Assembly: GCA_039111635.1 (NCBI GenBank)
Contig: JBCAQO010000017.1
Location: 62,001 to 126,000 of the forward strand
Source: Heterobasidion occidentale
Taxonomy: Eukaryota; Basidiomycota; Agaricomycetes; Russulales; Bondarzewiaceae
DNA length: 64,000 nucleotides
Direction of reading: 5' to 3'
This document shows, one piece after another, positions 38,607-48,064 of the stretch; the stretch's first letter is position 1, and each line of letters opens with the position of its first letter. The position numbers were made by a program, and so were the translations under genes. The notes beneath the pieces were generated by a model that searched no databases, was not told the DNA's origin, and saw only the letters and a program-made list of their open reading frames with translations.

Positions 38607-39094
38607 CTCTCCGGGGTGCAGATCTCAACTACTGGTAGGGGGCCCTCTGGTCCTGGCAGCTGATGTACCAGCCGTTGCTGGTTCTTGTATACCTGCCTCA
38701 ACAGTTGTAGGCGGTGCCAGGTCCGAAGGGTTTCCTGGTCTTCTTCCGCCTCTCGTTTCCTGTCTTGCGTCTCCTTGAGCCAACGCTGACATCGGTCGCG
38801 GAGGCGTTGATGGAGCATGCCTTCCTTCTGCTTGACGTCCTTCATCGTGCTCGTCATGAGCTCTCTCAAACCGTGGTGAGGCTCGGGAACCCGTTCGATC
38901 TTCGACGGTGAGCGCGGTTTGGTGGACATTGATTTGTACGGGAACTCCTTCTGGAGTCGTTGGGCGGCTGCTTCGGCTAGGGTGTCCAGTGTCGGGGTTG
39001 GCCACGGCCAGAATGATGTCTGGCGAGGGGTTTCTTGAAGGGGAGGAGGTAGTTCCATCATCGATGAGCATGGCACGTCCAGGGGAGTAATCAA
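38594..39094 (-). CDS. Element I accessory ORF, N-terminal part
   Basis: A 166-codon minus-strand frame starting MITPLDVPCSS. The first half is Pro-rich. The second half is strongly charged and heptad-like (HQRLRDRCQRWLKETQDRKR onward), suggesting a coiled coil. It ends at a TAG inside the start of the next frame. A competing frame (39113-38625, MSDHSSLDYSPG) overlaps fully and starts with a plausible ATG, but looks like low-complexity shadow. Function unknown; may form one protein with 37737-38606. Confidence 0.45.
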   Translation of the reverse strand: MITPLDVPCSSMMELPPPLQETPRQTSFWPWPTPTLDTLAEAAAQRLQKEFPYKSMSTKPRSPSKIERVPEPHHGLRELMTSTMKDVKQKEGMLHQRLRDRCQRWLKETQDRKREAEEDQETLRTWHRLQLLRQVYKNQQRLVHQLPGPEGPLPVVEICTPESWKD

Positions 39095-39171
39095 GGGAGG
39101 AGTGGTCGGACATGTACTGGGGAGGATTCTTGCTTTGAAAGAGGGAGGGATGTCTCCCTTTTTATATCTTT

Positions 39172-39707
39172 CTAAAGCCTAATCGCTGCTGGTCGGGGTT
39201 TGTCTGGGTAGCTTTCGTGGAATTCACGAAGTGCCTCGTCGGCCGTATCTTTGAGGAGGGCAAAGGGTTCCCAAGTGTTATCGGCCTCGGAGTATCCGAC
39301 CCACTTGACAAGGTACTTGGTCCCTCGTCCCTGGCGTCTTGAATCTAGAATGGTCTCCACTTTGTAGTGCTCTTCTTCATTCAGGACCTCTGGGGCAGGT
39401 CTGGGGAAGTTCCTTCCGTGGGCCTCTGTCTCATGATATTCCGTGAGTATGGAGCATGAAACACCGGGTGTATCTTCCATGTTTCGGGTATTTCCAACCG
39501 ATAAGCCAGAGGACTGATTCTTTCAGTCACTGAAAAGGGGCCATAGCGTCTAGGTGCCAGCTTGAATTTCGGATGAGTCGTCCGAATATGGGTTCCTTCT
39601 AACCAAACTTGGGTTCCTACTTCCCACTGCGGAAGTTTCCTGTGTAGGTCCCGGTCCTTGGCGTGCTGCGCTGCTATTTGTAGACTTGCGGCCGCATCTT
39701 CTTGGAC
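39172..39707 (-). pseudogene. Integrase C-terminal region with chromodomain (element I)
   Basis: After an in-frame TAA at about 39,706 the minus strand continues with the GPY/F-like integrase tail (KLAPRRYGPFSVTERISPLA, then YRLEIPETWKIHPVFH) and, after a frame change near 39,480, a chromodomain. The latter reads HYKVETILDSR...KYLVKWVGYSEADNTWEPF and retains the aromatic-cage-type Tyr/Trp positions of HP1-like chromodomains. Chromodomains on integrase are the hallmark of chromoviruses and are thought to steer integration to chromatin with particular histone marks. The short frame alone (39172-39480) is open. Confidence 0.85.
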
Positions 39708-40600
39708 TTATTTGATTAGCTGCAAACGTTCAGTCACTGCGGGCACCTTGGTCTCCAGGGCTGAGTCGACTGAATATGGTGGATTGAACCCATAAAGGAC
39801 TTCAAACGGCGACTTCCCAGTGGCGGAGTGTCTTCGGGTATTGTGGGAGAATTCTGCGAAGGGGATCAGGTCTACCCAGTTATCTTGATGGTAGTTGCAG
39901 AAAACTCGCAGGAATTGCTCGATCTCTTGGTTTACCCGTTCTGTTTCTCCGTCCGTTTGGGGGTGGTAAGCCGTGCTGAGGGCAGGGTAATTCCCATTCC
40001 TTTCCATAGTTCCCTTGTGAACTTTGCCGCAAATTGAGGACCTCTGTCGGACACCACTTGGTTGGTAAACCATATCGTTTGAACACATGTCCTGGAAGAG
40101 CGTCGTGGTTTCTTCGGCCGTGATTGTCTTCTTGCACGGGGTTATGACTATTCCTTTTGACAGACCCTGATCGACTACCACGTTGATCGAGTCGTAGCCT
40201 CTGCTTTCCGGAGATCTGTCACGAAGTCGGTGGAGATAAAGCGCCAAGGGACGTTTGTGGTTTCCAGCGGTTGGATCGGTGGATGGGTCCTATGGGGAAG
40301 GTTCTTGGTAGATTGGCAGACTGCACATCCATCCACATATGCGTGTACAAATTTGGTCATGCTTGACCACCAATAATGGCGTTGGACCAATTCTAAGGTC
40401 TTTGCTCGGCCCGGGTGTCCTGTAGCCATAGTGTCATGGTGCGTTTTGACAATCATTCGTCGAAGGAGGTCATCCTTTGGGACGCATATGTAACCGTCGC
40501 GTCTTGTGATGCCCTCTTCATGTGTCCATTTTCCTAGGTCGCCCTTCATTGCGTTTGGACCTTTTTCCAGCAGTTTCTTGAGGGCGACATCAACCAGCAA
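39708..40600 (-). pseudogene. Integrase of element I, frameshifted
   Basis: Two overlapping frames. 40600-40175 carries the zinc-binding HHCC module (HHDTMATGHPGRAKTLELVQ ... CAVCQSTK) and the start of the core (FISTDFVTDL). 40247-39708 carries SINVVVDQGLSKGIVI, AYHPQTDGETERVNQ (catalytic-Glu region) and HNTRRHSATGKSPFEVLYGF. Frame changes occur near 40,210 and again near 40,000-40,080, where a third frame continues. At least two one-base shifts are needed to restore a continuous integrase. Confidence 0.85.
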
Positions 40601-42738
40601 ATCGTGTTCCGAGCGCGAGTGTCGAATAAGGAGAGGATGTCCGAGGATACGAGTTCTGTTGCTTTGACGTGTATGCCTTCGCTTGGTTCTACTAGAGTTT
40701 CGCTGGACTCGGTGAAAAATCTGGACGGGAGTAGAGTCTGTGCCTTGTTATCAGATTCCACCCCCTCACTAAGGTCTGGACGCCTGGACAGAGCATCGGC
40801 ATGATTAGTAGTTCCAGCCTTGTAACTGAGCTGGAAGTCAAATCGGGACAAAAACAGACTCCAGCACGCTTGTCGCCTTGACAGGTCGCGCGCCGTCTTA
40901 AAGTGTTCTAGGTTTTTATGGTCCGTCCAGACCTCAAAGGGATGTCGAGCACCTTCGAGGTAGTGTTTCCAGTGTTCCAGTGCTTTGATGATGGCGAGGA
41001 GTTCGCAATCATGCACGTCGTAATTTCGTTCGGCCGGTGAGAACGATCCTGAGAGGTATGCAACAGGGTGCCAGTCGTTATCAGGTCCTTCCTGTAGGAG
41101 GACTGCACCATATGCTGCGAGGGAAGCGTCGGCAACAAGCCGGTAAGGATGCATCGGGTCAGGGTACAACAGGACGGGTCGGCTGATGAAGGTTTTCTTC
41201 AGTCGGTCAAACACCTGTTGGCACTCCGTGGTCCAGTCCCATTTCACATCCTTCTTCGTGAGGTCATGCAGGGGTCGAGCGATCAGAGAGAATTTATCGA
41301 TGAATCGTCGGTAGAAATTCCCTAAGCCTAGGAAAGAGCGGATGTCGCGAACTGTGCGTGGGATGGGCCATTCCTGGATAGCTTCAATCTTCGAGTCTTC
41401 CATAGCGACGTGGTCTTTTGAGATCGTGTACCCAAGGTAGTTCAGCTTCTCCTTGTGGAACTCGCACTTCTCTGGTTTGAGGTAAAGATCGTTGTCGCGC
41501 AGGATTTGGAGGACTCGCCGAAGAATCACAATGTGTTCCACTGTGGTCTTCGTGAAGATGAGGATGTCGTCCATATATACCGCTATCTTCCGAGCCAGGA
41601 TGAGTTCTTGGAAGATCATGTTCATCATGGCTTGGAAGGTTCCTGGGGAATTACAGAGCCCAAAGAACATCACTGTAGGTTCGAAGAGTCCCAAGGGTGT
41701 GACGAAGGCTGCCTTGGACTCGTCTCCTTTCTTGATGCGCACGTTGTTATATCCCCACCGAACATCGAGCTTTGAGAACACTGTTGCGCCTTTAATGATA
41801 TCCAATAGTTCTTGGATTAATGGCAGGGGGGTGACGTCTCGAATAGTGTGTTCGTTAAGGTGACGATAGTCTTGTACCGGACGGAGCTTCCCATCTTTCT
41901 TGCTTACGAAAAAGAAAGAGGCCGCGCTATGTGCTGTTGACCGACGTATTGTTCCTCTGGAAAGGTGCTCTTTGACGAACTTCCCTAACTCGTCATGCTT
42001 TTCCGGGCTCAGGGGAAATATCCGCGGGGCCTGGGGTACAAAAGACGGCTTGAGGTTTATCGCATGGTCCCATATTGTATGTTGGGGGAGCCTCTGCGAT
42101 CGTCGTTCGCTGAAGATGTCGAGGTAAGAATGATATTCTGTCGGCACCCGACCTTTCAAGTTGGTGGTGTCGATTTCTTCCTCCAGGTCTTCGTCAAAGC
42201 TTGCGAACCCCGAGGGTTCTGGAGCTACCTTCCTAATGACGGGTTCTCCTGCGCTATCCATTGCGGAGGAGTCAGACGGTGTTTGCGCTTCTTCAGCGAC
42301 TTTCCCTGAAGCTTCGCCCTGGGCTGCTTTTTGCTGAGCTTGCCGGCGTTCCTTCCTTTCGGTTATTTGCTCTTCGAGCCATTTCCGAGCTTTGCGTTGT
42401 CGGGATTTGTGCTCGAGTAACTCCATGAACCGAGTTTTCCACTCCTTCGCGGGTACTTGGCTCCATTGTTCTTTAGTCCAAGTCCACGAAGGTCCTACCG
42501 GTTCTGAGACAAGATGCGGTTTTGTCCGCTGGGGAATCTTGTCACCGCGTAGTTTCGCTAGCCATGCCTTCCTGGTAGGCTCTTCCCTTGCCTTGGTAAA
42601 CCCATATGGTTGTTGGCAATCTCTGGGGCATCGATCAAAGTGTACTTCACGGCGCCTCCACCCGATGGAGGGGTCGTGGTATTTCAACCAATCCGTTCCT
42701 AGGAGCATGTCGTCTTTCCCTAGATTGGTGATGAACAT
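40546..42738 (-). CDS. Reverse transcriptase-RNase H of element I
   Basis: A 730-codon open frame. The N-terminal part ends the protease region (NLGKDDMLLGTDWLKYHDP). A basic, charged linker follows. RT begins about residue 225 and shows LRPVQDYRHLNEHTI, FSKLDVRWGYNNVRIKKGD, the active site YMDDILIF near residue 390 and FLGLGNFYRRFIDKF. RNase H follows with LVADASLAAYGAVLLQ, YDVHDCELLAIIKALEHW and TNHADALSRRPDL. All catalytic Asp residues of the RT are present. The frame ends shortly after RNase H at a shift into integrase. Expected to act in virus-like particles, copying the element's RNA. Confidence 0.9.
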   Translation of the reverse strand: MFITNLGKDDMLLGTDWLKYHDPSIGWRRREVHFDRCPRDCQQPYGFTKAREEPTRKAWLAKLRGDKIPQRTKPHLVSEPVGPSWTWTKEQWSQVPAKEWKTRFMELLEHKSRQRKARKWLEEQITERKERRQAQQKAAQGEASGKVAEEAQTPSDSSAMDSAGEPVIRKVAPEPSGFASFDEDLEEEIDTTNLKGRVPTEYHSYLDIFSERRSQRLPQHTIWDHAINLKPSFVPQAPRIFPLSPEKHDELGKFVKEHLSRGTIRRSTAHSAASFFFVSKKDGKLRPVQDYRHLNEHTIRDVTPLPLIQELLDIIKGATVFSKLDVRWGYNNVRIKKGDESKAAFVTPLGLFEPTVMFFGLCNSPGTFQAMMNMIFQELILARKIAVYMDDILIFTKTTVEHIVILRRVLQILRDNDLYLKPEKCEFHKEKLNYLGYTISKDHVAMEDSKIEAIQEWPIPRTVRDIRSFLGLGNFYRRFIDKFSLIARPLHDLTKKDVKWDWTTECQQVFDRLKKTFISRPVLLYPDPMHPYRLVADASLAAYGAVLLQEGPDNDWHPVAYLSGSFSPAERNYDVHDCELLAIIKALEHWKHYLEGARHPFEVWTDHKNLEHFKTARDLSRRQACWSLFLSRFDFQLSYKAGTTNHADALSRRPDLSEGVESDNKAQTLLPSRFFTESSETLVEPSEGIHVKATELVSSDILSLFDTRARNTICWLMSPSRNCWKKVQTQ

Positions 42739-43068
42739 CTGGACGCGTTCAGTGTGAGTTCTCCCTTGTCTATCCTTGACGGTGAGATTCGCGTCTAGGC
42801 CTCGTCAAATGAGGCCTGCCTTGTTGATGGTGTCATCGACGTTGCGAACGCGGATGGGGCGGTTTAAAGGATAGGTGGGGAGGTTGTGCTTCTGTACCCA
42901 CCCTTCGTTTACCAAAATCCCTTCGCATGCTGAGTCGATGGCAGCTCTAGCTCCAGCGCTTCTTCCTCGAGTTGTCAATCGCACGTCAAGTCGAATGGGG
43001 GTAATAATGTGACTGTTCATTGCTCCGATTCGAACATATGACGGGGAATCATACTCGAGTTTCCTCAA
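42739..43068 (-). pseudogene. Aspartic protease region of element I
   Basis: The minus-strand frame 43068-42805 contains RAAIDSACEGILVNEGWVQ, a retropepsin-like active site with D-S-A where D-(S/T)-G is usual. It ends at an in-frame TGA (about 42,805) after DTINKAGLI. The sequence resumes in the same frame with RGLDANLTVKDRQGRT and runs into the long RT frame. The TGA sits in a TGACGA context and may be a C-to-T change. Confidence 0.65.
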
Positions 43069-43097
43069 CCCCCTCTCTTCGGCTGGTGAAGGAGAGG

Positions 43098-44312
43098 TCA
43101 GGAAAAATCCTCTGCTAGGTCCACCAACATCTTCTTTGCCTTGGCCTCTCCTACTTCCTGGAAGAGCGCTCGGACCCCATCAGTATCACTGACGGGTCTG
43201 TTGCTTCGTCGTCCGTTAGGCGGTACGTAGCGCTCTCCATCGCTCTGGCGTGATCCTCCCCTTCTCGCGGAAGGGTCCTCACGTTCCACCAAATTACCAG
43301 GTTGTGGTACCCGACGGTGGTGGCCATGAGAACTCCCCTCCTCCAGTCCTCGATGAAGTCCCGCATCGTTTCCCAGCGGGGGTTCTTGTTCGTCTTCATC
43401 CTCCATGTCTGCAGCGCGAGTTCGTCTACCTCCTCCGCCCACCGGCTTGCGCGGATTTCCTCGAGACGGGGGAACGCCTCTACGAGGGGAACGGCAGTCA
43501 GCTATCCCGTGCCCTGGTTTTCCGCAATTATAGCAGGAAAAGGGAGCAGGTCTCTTGCCATCGTATACGCGCTTGTTCCGGTGGGCGTCTCTCTTGCGAG
43601 AGGCGTCAATATCCATATCAACCACCTGGTTGTTCATTCTTCGAGGGGCGTTGGTGGAGTTATAGCGACGAGCTGGTTGGAGGTGAAAGCGATTGAGGAA
43701 GTCGCTTCGGAATGAGGTGGAGTTGGCGAGGATCGCCTTTTGAGCACTTCGGGCTCTTAGGCGTCCATCTATTTCACAGGCAGTGTTGACCCAATCTTGG
43801 ATCGTGTCCTTCGGCGGAGTTTCCTTGTCATAGATTTTGTCCATGACCCTCGGGTCAAGCCCTCTCTGAAAATAGGGAACCTGTTCTTTATCGGTGATGT
43901 CGGCGTCGGCGGCGATAAGGATGAATTGATTTGAATATTCATCCACCGTCATCTTCCCCTGAGAGAAAGACATGAGGGCGCTTCGGGCCTTGTCCGTGAG
44001 GTTCGTTTCCTTGAACTGGAGTTTAAACTTGACAAGGAAGTCGTCCCAAGTTCCTACGGTCTTGGGCGGGGTCGCCCCTACTGTCTTCTTTAGGAAGCTC
44101 TCTGCCCATACGCCGGCCGTCCCGTATCTCATGCACGAGAGAGCGAGGGAAACCTTGTCTGTATCCGTCTTGTATCGGTCTGATTCTGTTGTGAAAAGGA
44201 GGAGGCAATTCATGATGAATTTCTGTGATTGTGTTCGGTCCCCTTCGAAGTTATCAGGGAGCTTGAGCTTGCCCCTTCCCGACGAGACGGGGGGGTCTGT
44301 AGGATTTGACAT
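43098..44312 (-). CDS. Gag of element I
   Basis: 404 codons from MSNPTDPPVSSG. The capsid-like part contains KLPDNFEGDRTQSQKFIM, ALSCMRYGTAGVWAESFL, FKLQFKETNLTDKARSALMS and PYFQRGLDPRVMDKIYD. A CCHC zinc knuckle C-YN-C-GKPG-H-GIAD-C follows near residue 260, then a Gly/Arg/Glu-rich tail. The reading frame remains open upstream of this ATG for about 150 codons, back to a TAG just inside the 5' LTR boundary. That stretch has protein-like composition (YREGQYFFTREDGTEAEWAW) but no ATG, so the true N terminus is uncertain. Confidence 0.9.
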   Translation of the reverse strand: MSNPTDPPVSSGRGKLKLPDNFEGDRTQSQKFIMNCLLLFTTESDRYKTDTDKVSLALSCMRYGTAGVWAESFLKKTVGATPPKTVGTWDDFLVKFKLQFKETNLTDKARSALMSFSQGKMTVDEYSNQFILIAADADITDKEQVPYFQRGLDPRVMDKIYDKETPPKDTIQDWVNTACEIDGRLRARSAQKAILANSTSFRSDFLNRFHLQPARRYNSTNAPRRMNNQVVDMDIDASRKRDAHRNKRVYDGKRPAPFSCYNCGKPGHGIADCRSPRRGVPPSRGNPRKPVGGGGRRTRAADMEDEDEQEPPLGNDAGLHRGLEEGSSHGHHRRVPQPGNLVEREDPSARRGGSRQSDGERYVPPNGRRSNRPVSDTDGVRALFQEVGEAKAKKMLVDLAEDFS

Positions 44313-44783
44313 AATGTTTCGGGTGTTGATCGGTGTTTGAATATCCGAGGATTCGGACTCGGATGTTCCTTCTTCTTCCTCCGATGTGTCCGGGATTTCC
44401 GGTTCGGGGTTCCTGTACTGGGGTGGCTCTACCCAGTCTTCTGCTGTTTTGTCCCAAGCCCACTCAGCTTCTGTTCCGTCTTCTCTTGTGAAGAAGTATT
44501 GTCCTTCTCGGTACGAGCAGTTATCAAAGTTTGGAGGTGCTGGCCGATTGGTGTCGGAGTAATACCAGCGGTTTTCTCTTTGATGGATAGGACGATTGTT
44601 TTGTCGAAGTTGGTTATGGGTTCGTCTAGTGCCTGGTGGAAATCCTAGGCCTAGGTCTTGCTCCAGGGTGTGTGAGGTAACTCTCTTCGGTGGGGGTCTA
44701 TGCCACCGATGAGGGTTGTGAGAAAGAGTGTGGCAGCAAGCAGAGTGTGGTGCAAGGTAGGGGTAAAAGCGAGTCTATTCTAG
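44313..44783 (-). other. Element I leader between 5' LTR and gag ATG
   Basis: Begins with ctagaatagactcgctttta on minus next to the LTR, where the primer-binding site should be; no standard tRNA match was recognised. The rest is open in the gag frame without an ATG. Confidence 0.5.
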
Positions 44784-45404
44784 TGTTACGAACTGCTCGT
44801 TCAGTAACCCAAGAGTAACAGGTTCTTCCCTAGGTCGCACAATGGACTGAGTGGTGGACGGAGTCTCGACTGTATCAGGCGTTGATACAGGAGGGAATAA
44901 TGATTGGCTCTAAGAATTCTGTATATGAAGATACAGAAAGAACAAGGATAGCAGTAGGAGGACTGCTATGGAACAAGGAGAATAGACTGAAGATCCTCAG
45001 CCTATTCTATGGGCCTTATATACTATATAGGGTCTAGGGTAAGAGTCCGTGTGCTTCTCCAGGTTTCCATCCTAGGAGAGCTGTGGTCGCCGTCTCTCTC
45101 AACCGGTGCCTACTCTTGTACTTCTCCAGTCGCACTGATCCATCATGGTGCGACGAGGTGCTTACCCATAAGCCCTAAGCCCATGGCATGTGAATGCCTC
45201 TCTTATCTATGTACCTATCTTGTGAGCCCCGTGTCCCTCTCATATAGCCTCTACCGATGTCTTGAAGAACCATCGGTCTCGTCGGCTCCTAAGGACATGC
45301 CGAATACCTTGATGTACGCTCCGTAGTGGAGCCGCCTAGCATGTGATGCTTGATCCATCGGTTAGACACGGCCGCTAAGGGCCCCGATCGGTCAAGTCAT
45401 AACA
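44784..45404 (-). repeat. Element I 5' LTR
   Basis: 621 bp, TGTTACGAACTGCTCG to GTCATAACA, followed by the target duplication ctttc. Confidence 0.95.
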
Positions 45405-47976
45405 CTTTCAGTGAGGATGTCAAAGGGCCGACTGAGGAGAACATTGTAGGCAGGGTTCCAAATGATGTGGACTTGTAGATACAGGGTGATGTGGACAATG
45501 AGGAATGGAACATTGCGTGCCAGGCCCAAGGATCTGTCAATTTTGCCGTTTGCCAACTGCATATTGAGGACGATTTCGGGGTCATAGATAAGCGTCAGTT
45601 CGTTGCAGATGCCTTTGGACATGGCGATGACTTGTGAGCCCGGATTGATGATGCATTTGACTTCTTGCTGATGATTGACGAGGGAACAACGGACCTTAGG
45701 GCAGACAATTCTTTAACGACTATCAACGGCTGAGGAACCTGACCAGGCTGAAGACTTTTCAGATATGTCTTGTATGTGTTGGGGATGATGATTGCACCAG
45801 GCAGGGGTGTTTCTGGCTGGTGCAGGACATTGACAAAGGAGGAGATGGTTGGTTGAGTTGGTGGTTCAAGGTTGTTGATGGCGTAGGGTAGATTGGTGTC
45901 TTGGTAGAAGGTCCGAACATTGCTGGCATCCTTGGCAGGTGATTGGCGAGCTAATGTGGCTTCCCTGACTTGCGAATGGACTTTGGTGGAGAGAGAGAGT
46001 AGTTCGCTCTGGGTAAGCATCACCTGGGTAGCCATTGCCCTATTGTAAACCTCTGCTGCTACCTTCTCATCGTAGATCGGCACCGTAGTCTTGTAGGCCA
46101 GAGTGTCCTTCTTTGCCGATGGTATCTTTGCCAGGGCTCCCATGTTGTGTCTGTGTGGCGGCGCATAGGTGGTGTCTGGAGCTTTGGCATAGGGGTGGAT
46201 CAAAGCATTGTCCTTGGCTAGTACTGGGGGTGGTGAGAGTGTTGGTCCTTGCTTGCCGTTTGGGGGCTGGTGAGGGAGTAGGTGCCAGACGTCCTGTTTG
46301 CACTATTTCGCGTGCCCTAGCACCCCACGTTTGGAGCACAAATAGTTCATGTTTGAGGCTTTCAATTTGCTGGACATTGGTGAGCTGATAAGTCGGGGTA
46401 ATGTCCAGTAGTGAGGGCGAATCATGGCGGGAGGCTATTGTCATCGGGTGAGCCAGTGCTGCGTTTACCATGAACATCATCTGCCCAGTTTGCAAGCAAG
46501 CTGGCCTGGATTCCTGTGGTGCCATTCGTCAACTTGATCCTTCAGATTACCACCTGTGATTTCTCTGGGTACGAGTGCCCCACTCGACAATATGACCTTC
46601 CCATCAATATTCCTCTTGCATTTGCCAATTTGAATGTATTTGGTAACCTCTGGACAGGTGCACATAAAATGTTCAGGACTGCCACAGAACATGCAGTTGT
46701 CGCTGCCTTGTCCTGGCTGTCAGAATGCTTGATCGGCTGGTCTAGATATCCCTTGAGCTGCAATGGCCTTGATGAAAGGTGTGTGGTGTTGTTCAAACAC
46801 GGTCACCAGGTCTTCGGCCTTGATTGCGTTGGAGGGTGGTATGGCAAGAGCTGCTCTGGAAATGCCGGTCAAGGTAGTGCTGTAGGCAGCCGTTGTACCA
46901 TGCAAGACAAATCACACTGCATCGTGGATGTCCTGGAGATTGTACGGATTGTCTGGGAATTGATTGGGGAACTTCAGTTGTAGTCGCTGGGAGATTCTTG
47001 CCCATAACTCCGGTTGGAATCCTCTAGCAAAAGCACGTCCTTGTTTGGTGACCAAGATTTGTGCTTTGCTGAGGAGAAATACTGTGATCGCAAGGAATCG
47101 CCGATGATAGCTACCAAGCTTGCTAAGGGATAAAATGCCAATCCTGCTTGTTTTGCTGACTAGCTTGTCCATATCTGATACCGACCATTTGCATTCTTCC
47201 TCTGATCCGGGGTACAGCCTGTAAACTTCTTCGCAAAAGTCCTTGAATGTCTTTGCAGCATCAGTGAAAGTGGTGAGGGATTCCCAAAGCTTGCAGGTGT
47301 CAACATCTAGAAATTGGCAAGCATGCTTCTTCCTCTTCTATTTGTCTACTACTGCCAATCGAACAAAGTGGAAGTCCAGATTGGCAAAATATCGTCTCAG
47401 TTCGCGGGGTTGATGGGGGTCAAAGGTCGGGGCTGTCTGATCTCCATGAGCGGGCATGGATGGGGTCGCCATAGTGAGAAAGTCAAAGGTGGGGGAGAAG
47501 GTGTTGTTTGGGAAAGGGATCGGAGATAGAGTCGCTGGTTTGAAGGAGAGTTCTAGGGTAGTTGGTTGGACGGTCGGCATCCAGAAGACGGGGCTGTGTG
47601 GGATTAATGGGGAGATAGAGTTGTGTAGAGATGGTATAGGCAATGGTGGAGATTGTTCTAAGATGGTGAGGTCAAGGATGGGGGAAATTGGTGGGAGTAG
47701 TGATCAGTTTGGCGACGAAGGTGGGTGAAGAAGAAAATAGAGTCGGGTGGCGGCAAGAGCGATGGCAAGGATTCAAGCTCAAGATAGTGATGGTGGGATA
47801 GATGGTCAGGGACTATATCTGCGTCTCCAAACAAACTTCGGTTGGCTGCCGTCTCCTGAGTATTGAAGCTGTCAATAACTGCTTGCTATTCTTCGCGCTC
47901 CACTGTTGGTCAGGAAGAGCAAGGTAGATCCCTTGAGGTAATTTTGAATACTAACCCCTCACAGTGGGCTCCAAAA
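45405..47976 (-). pseudogene. Inverted element III copy, gag-protease part
   Basis: Continuation of 30,768-34,495 on the other side of the chromovirus. The minus frame 46203-45595 matches the + copy exactly from MGALAKIPSAKK to the end, but the upstream dozen residues differ (IHPYAKAPDTTYAPPHRHN against FHPYTRVPEATYAPPHKCN). Gag pieces include CQFLDVDTCKLWESLTTF-like sequence and the zinc knuckle C-GSPEHFMCTC at about 46,690. There is no solo LTR in this gag, which gives the empty site for the 20,824 insertion. The primer-binding region (ttggagcccactgtgagggg on minus) precedes it. Confidence 0.85.
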
Positions 47977-48064
47977 TGATACACTAGAGGTGGCTCTAAG
48001 TGCCGAGCACAACACCAAAACAATCTCTAGAGCAGGGGGGTGCTGGAGCTAGTATCTGATACAC
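47977..48064 (-). repeat. Element III LTR fragment (88 bp)
   Basis: Matches the terminal 88 bp of the LTR at 59,397, from TGATACRCTAGAGGTGGC to gtatctgatacac, then stops abruptly. It is the end of the 5' LTR of the inverted copy. Confidence 0.85.

Larger units (their letters stand above)
34496..45404 (-). mobile_element. Element I: complete chromovirus (Ty3/gypsy), 10.9 kb
   Basis: Full LTR-to-LTR element, coding on minus: 5' LTR 44,784-45,404; gag; protease; RT-RNase H; integrase; chromodomain; two extra ORFs; a 2.6-kb 3' non-coding region rich in hairpin motifs; polypurine tract; 3' LTR 34,496-35,113. Target duplication ctttc is at 34,491-34,495 and 45,405-45,409. The LTRs differ by only two substitutions and three one-base gaps as read by eye, so insertion is recent. 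It split an older inverted element III copy. Confidence 0.95.

Noticed and set aside
38625..39113. 162-codon minus-strand ORF starting MSDHSS
   Set aside because: Fully overlaps the coiled-coil-like frame 38594-39094; composition is low-complexity Ser/Pro/Arg. Not excluded, but not preferred.
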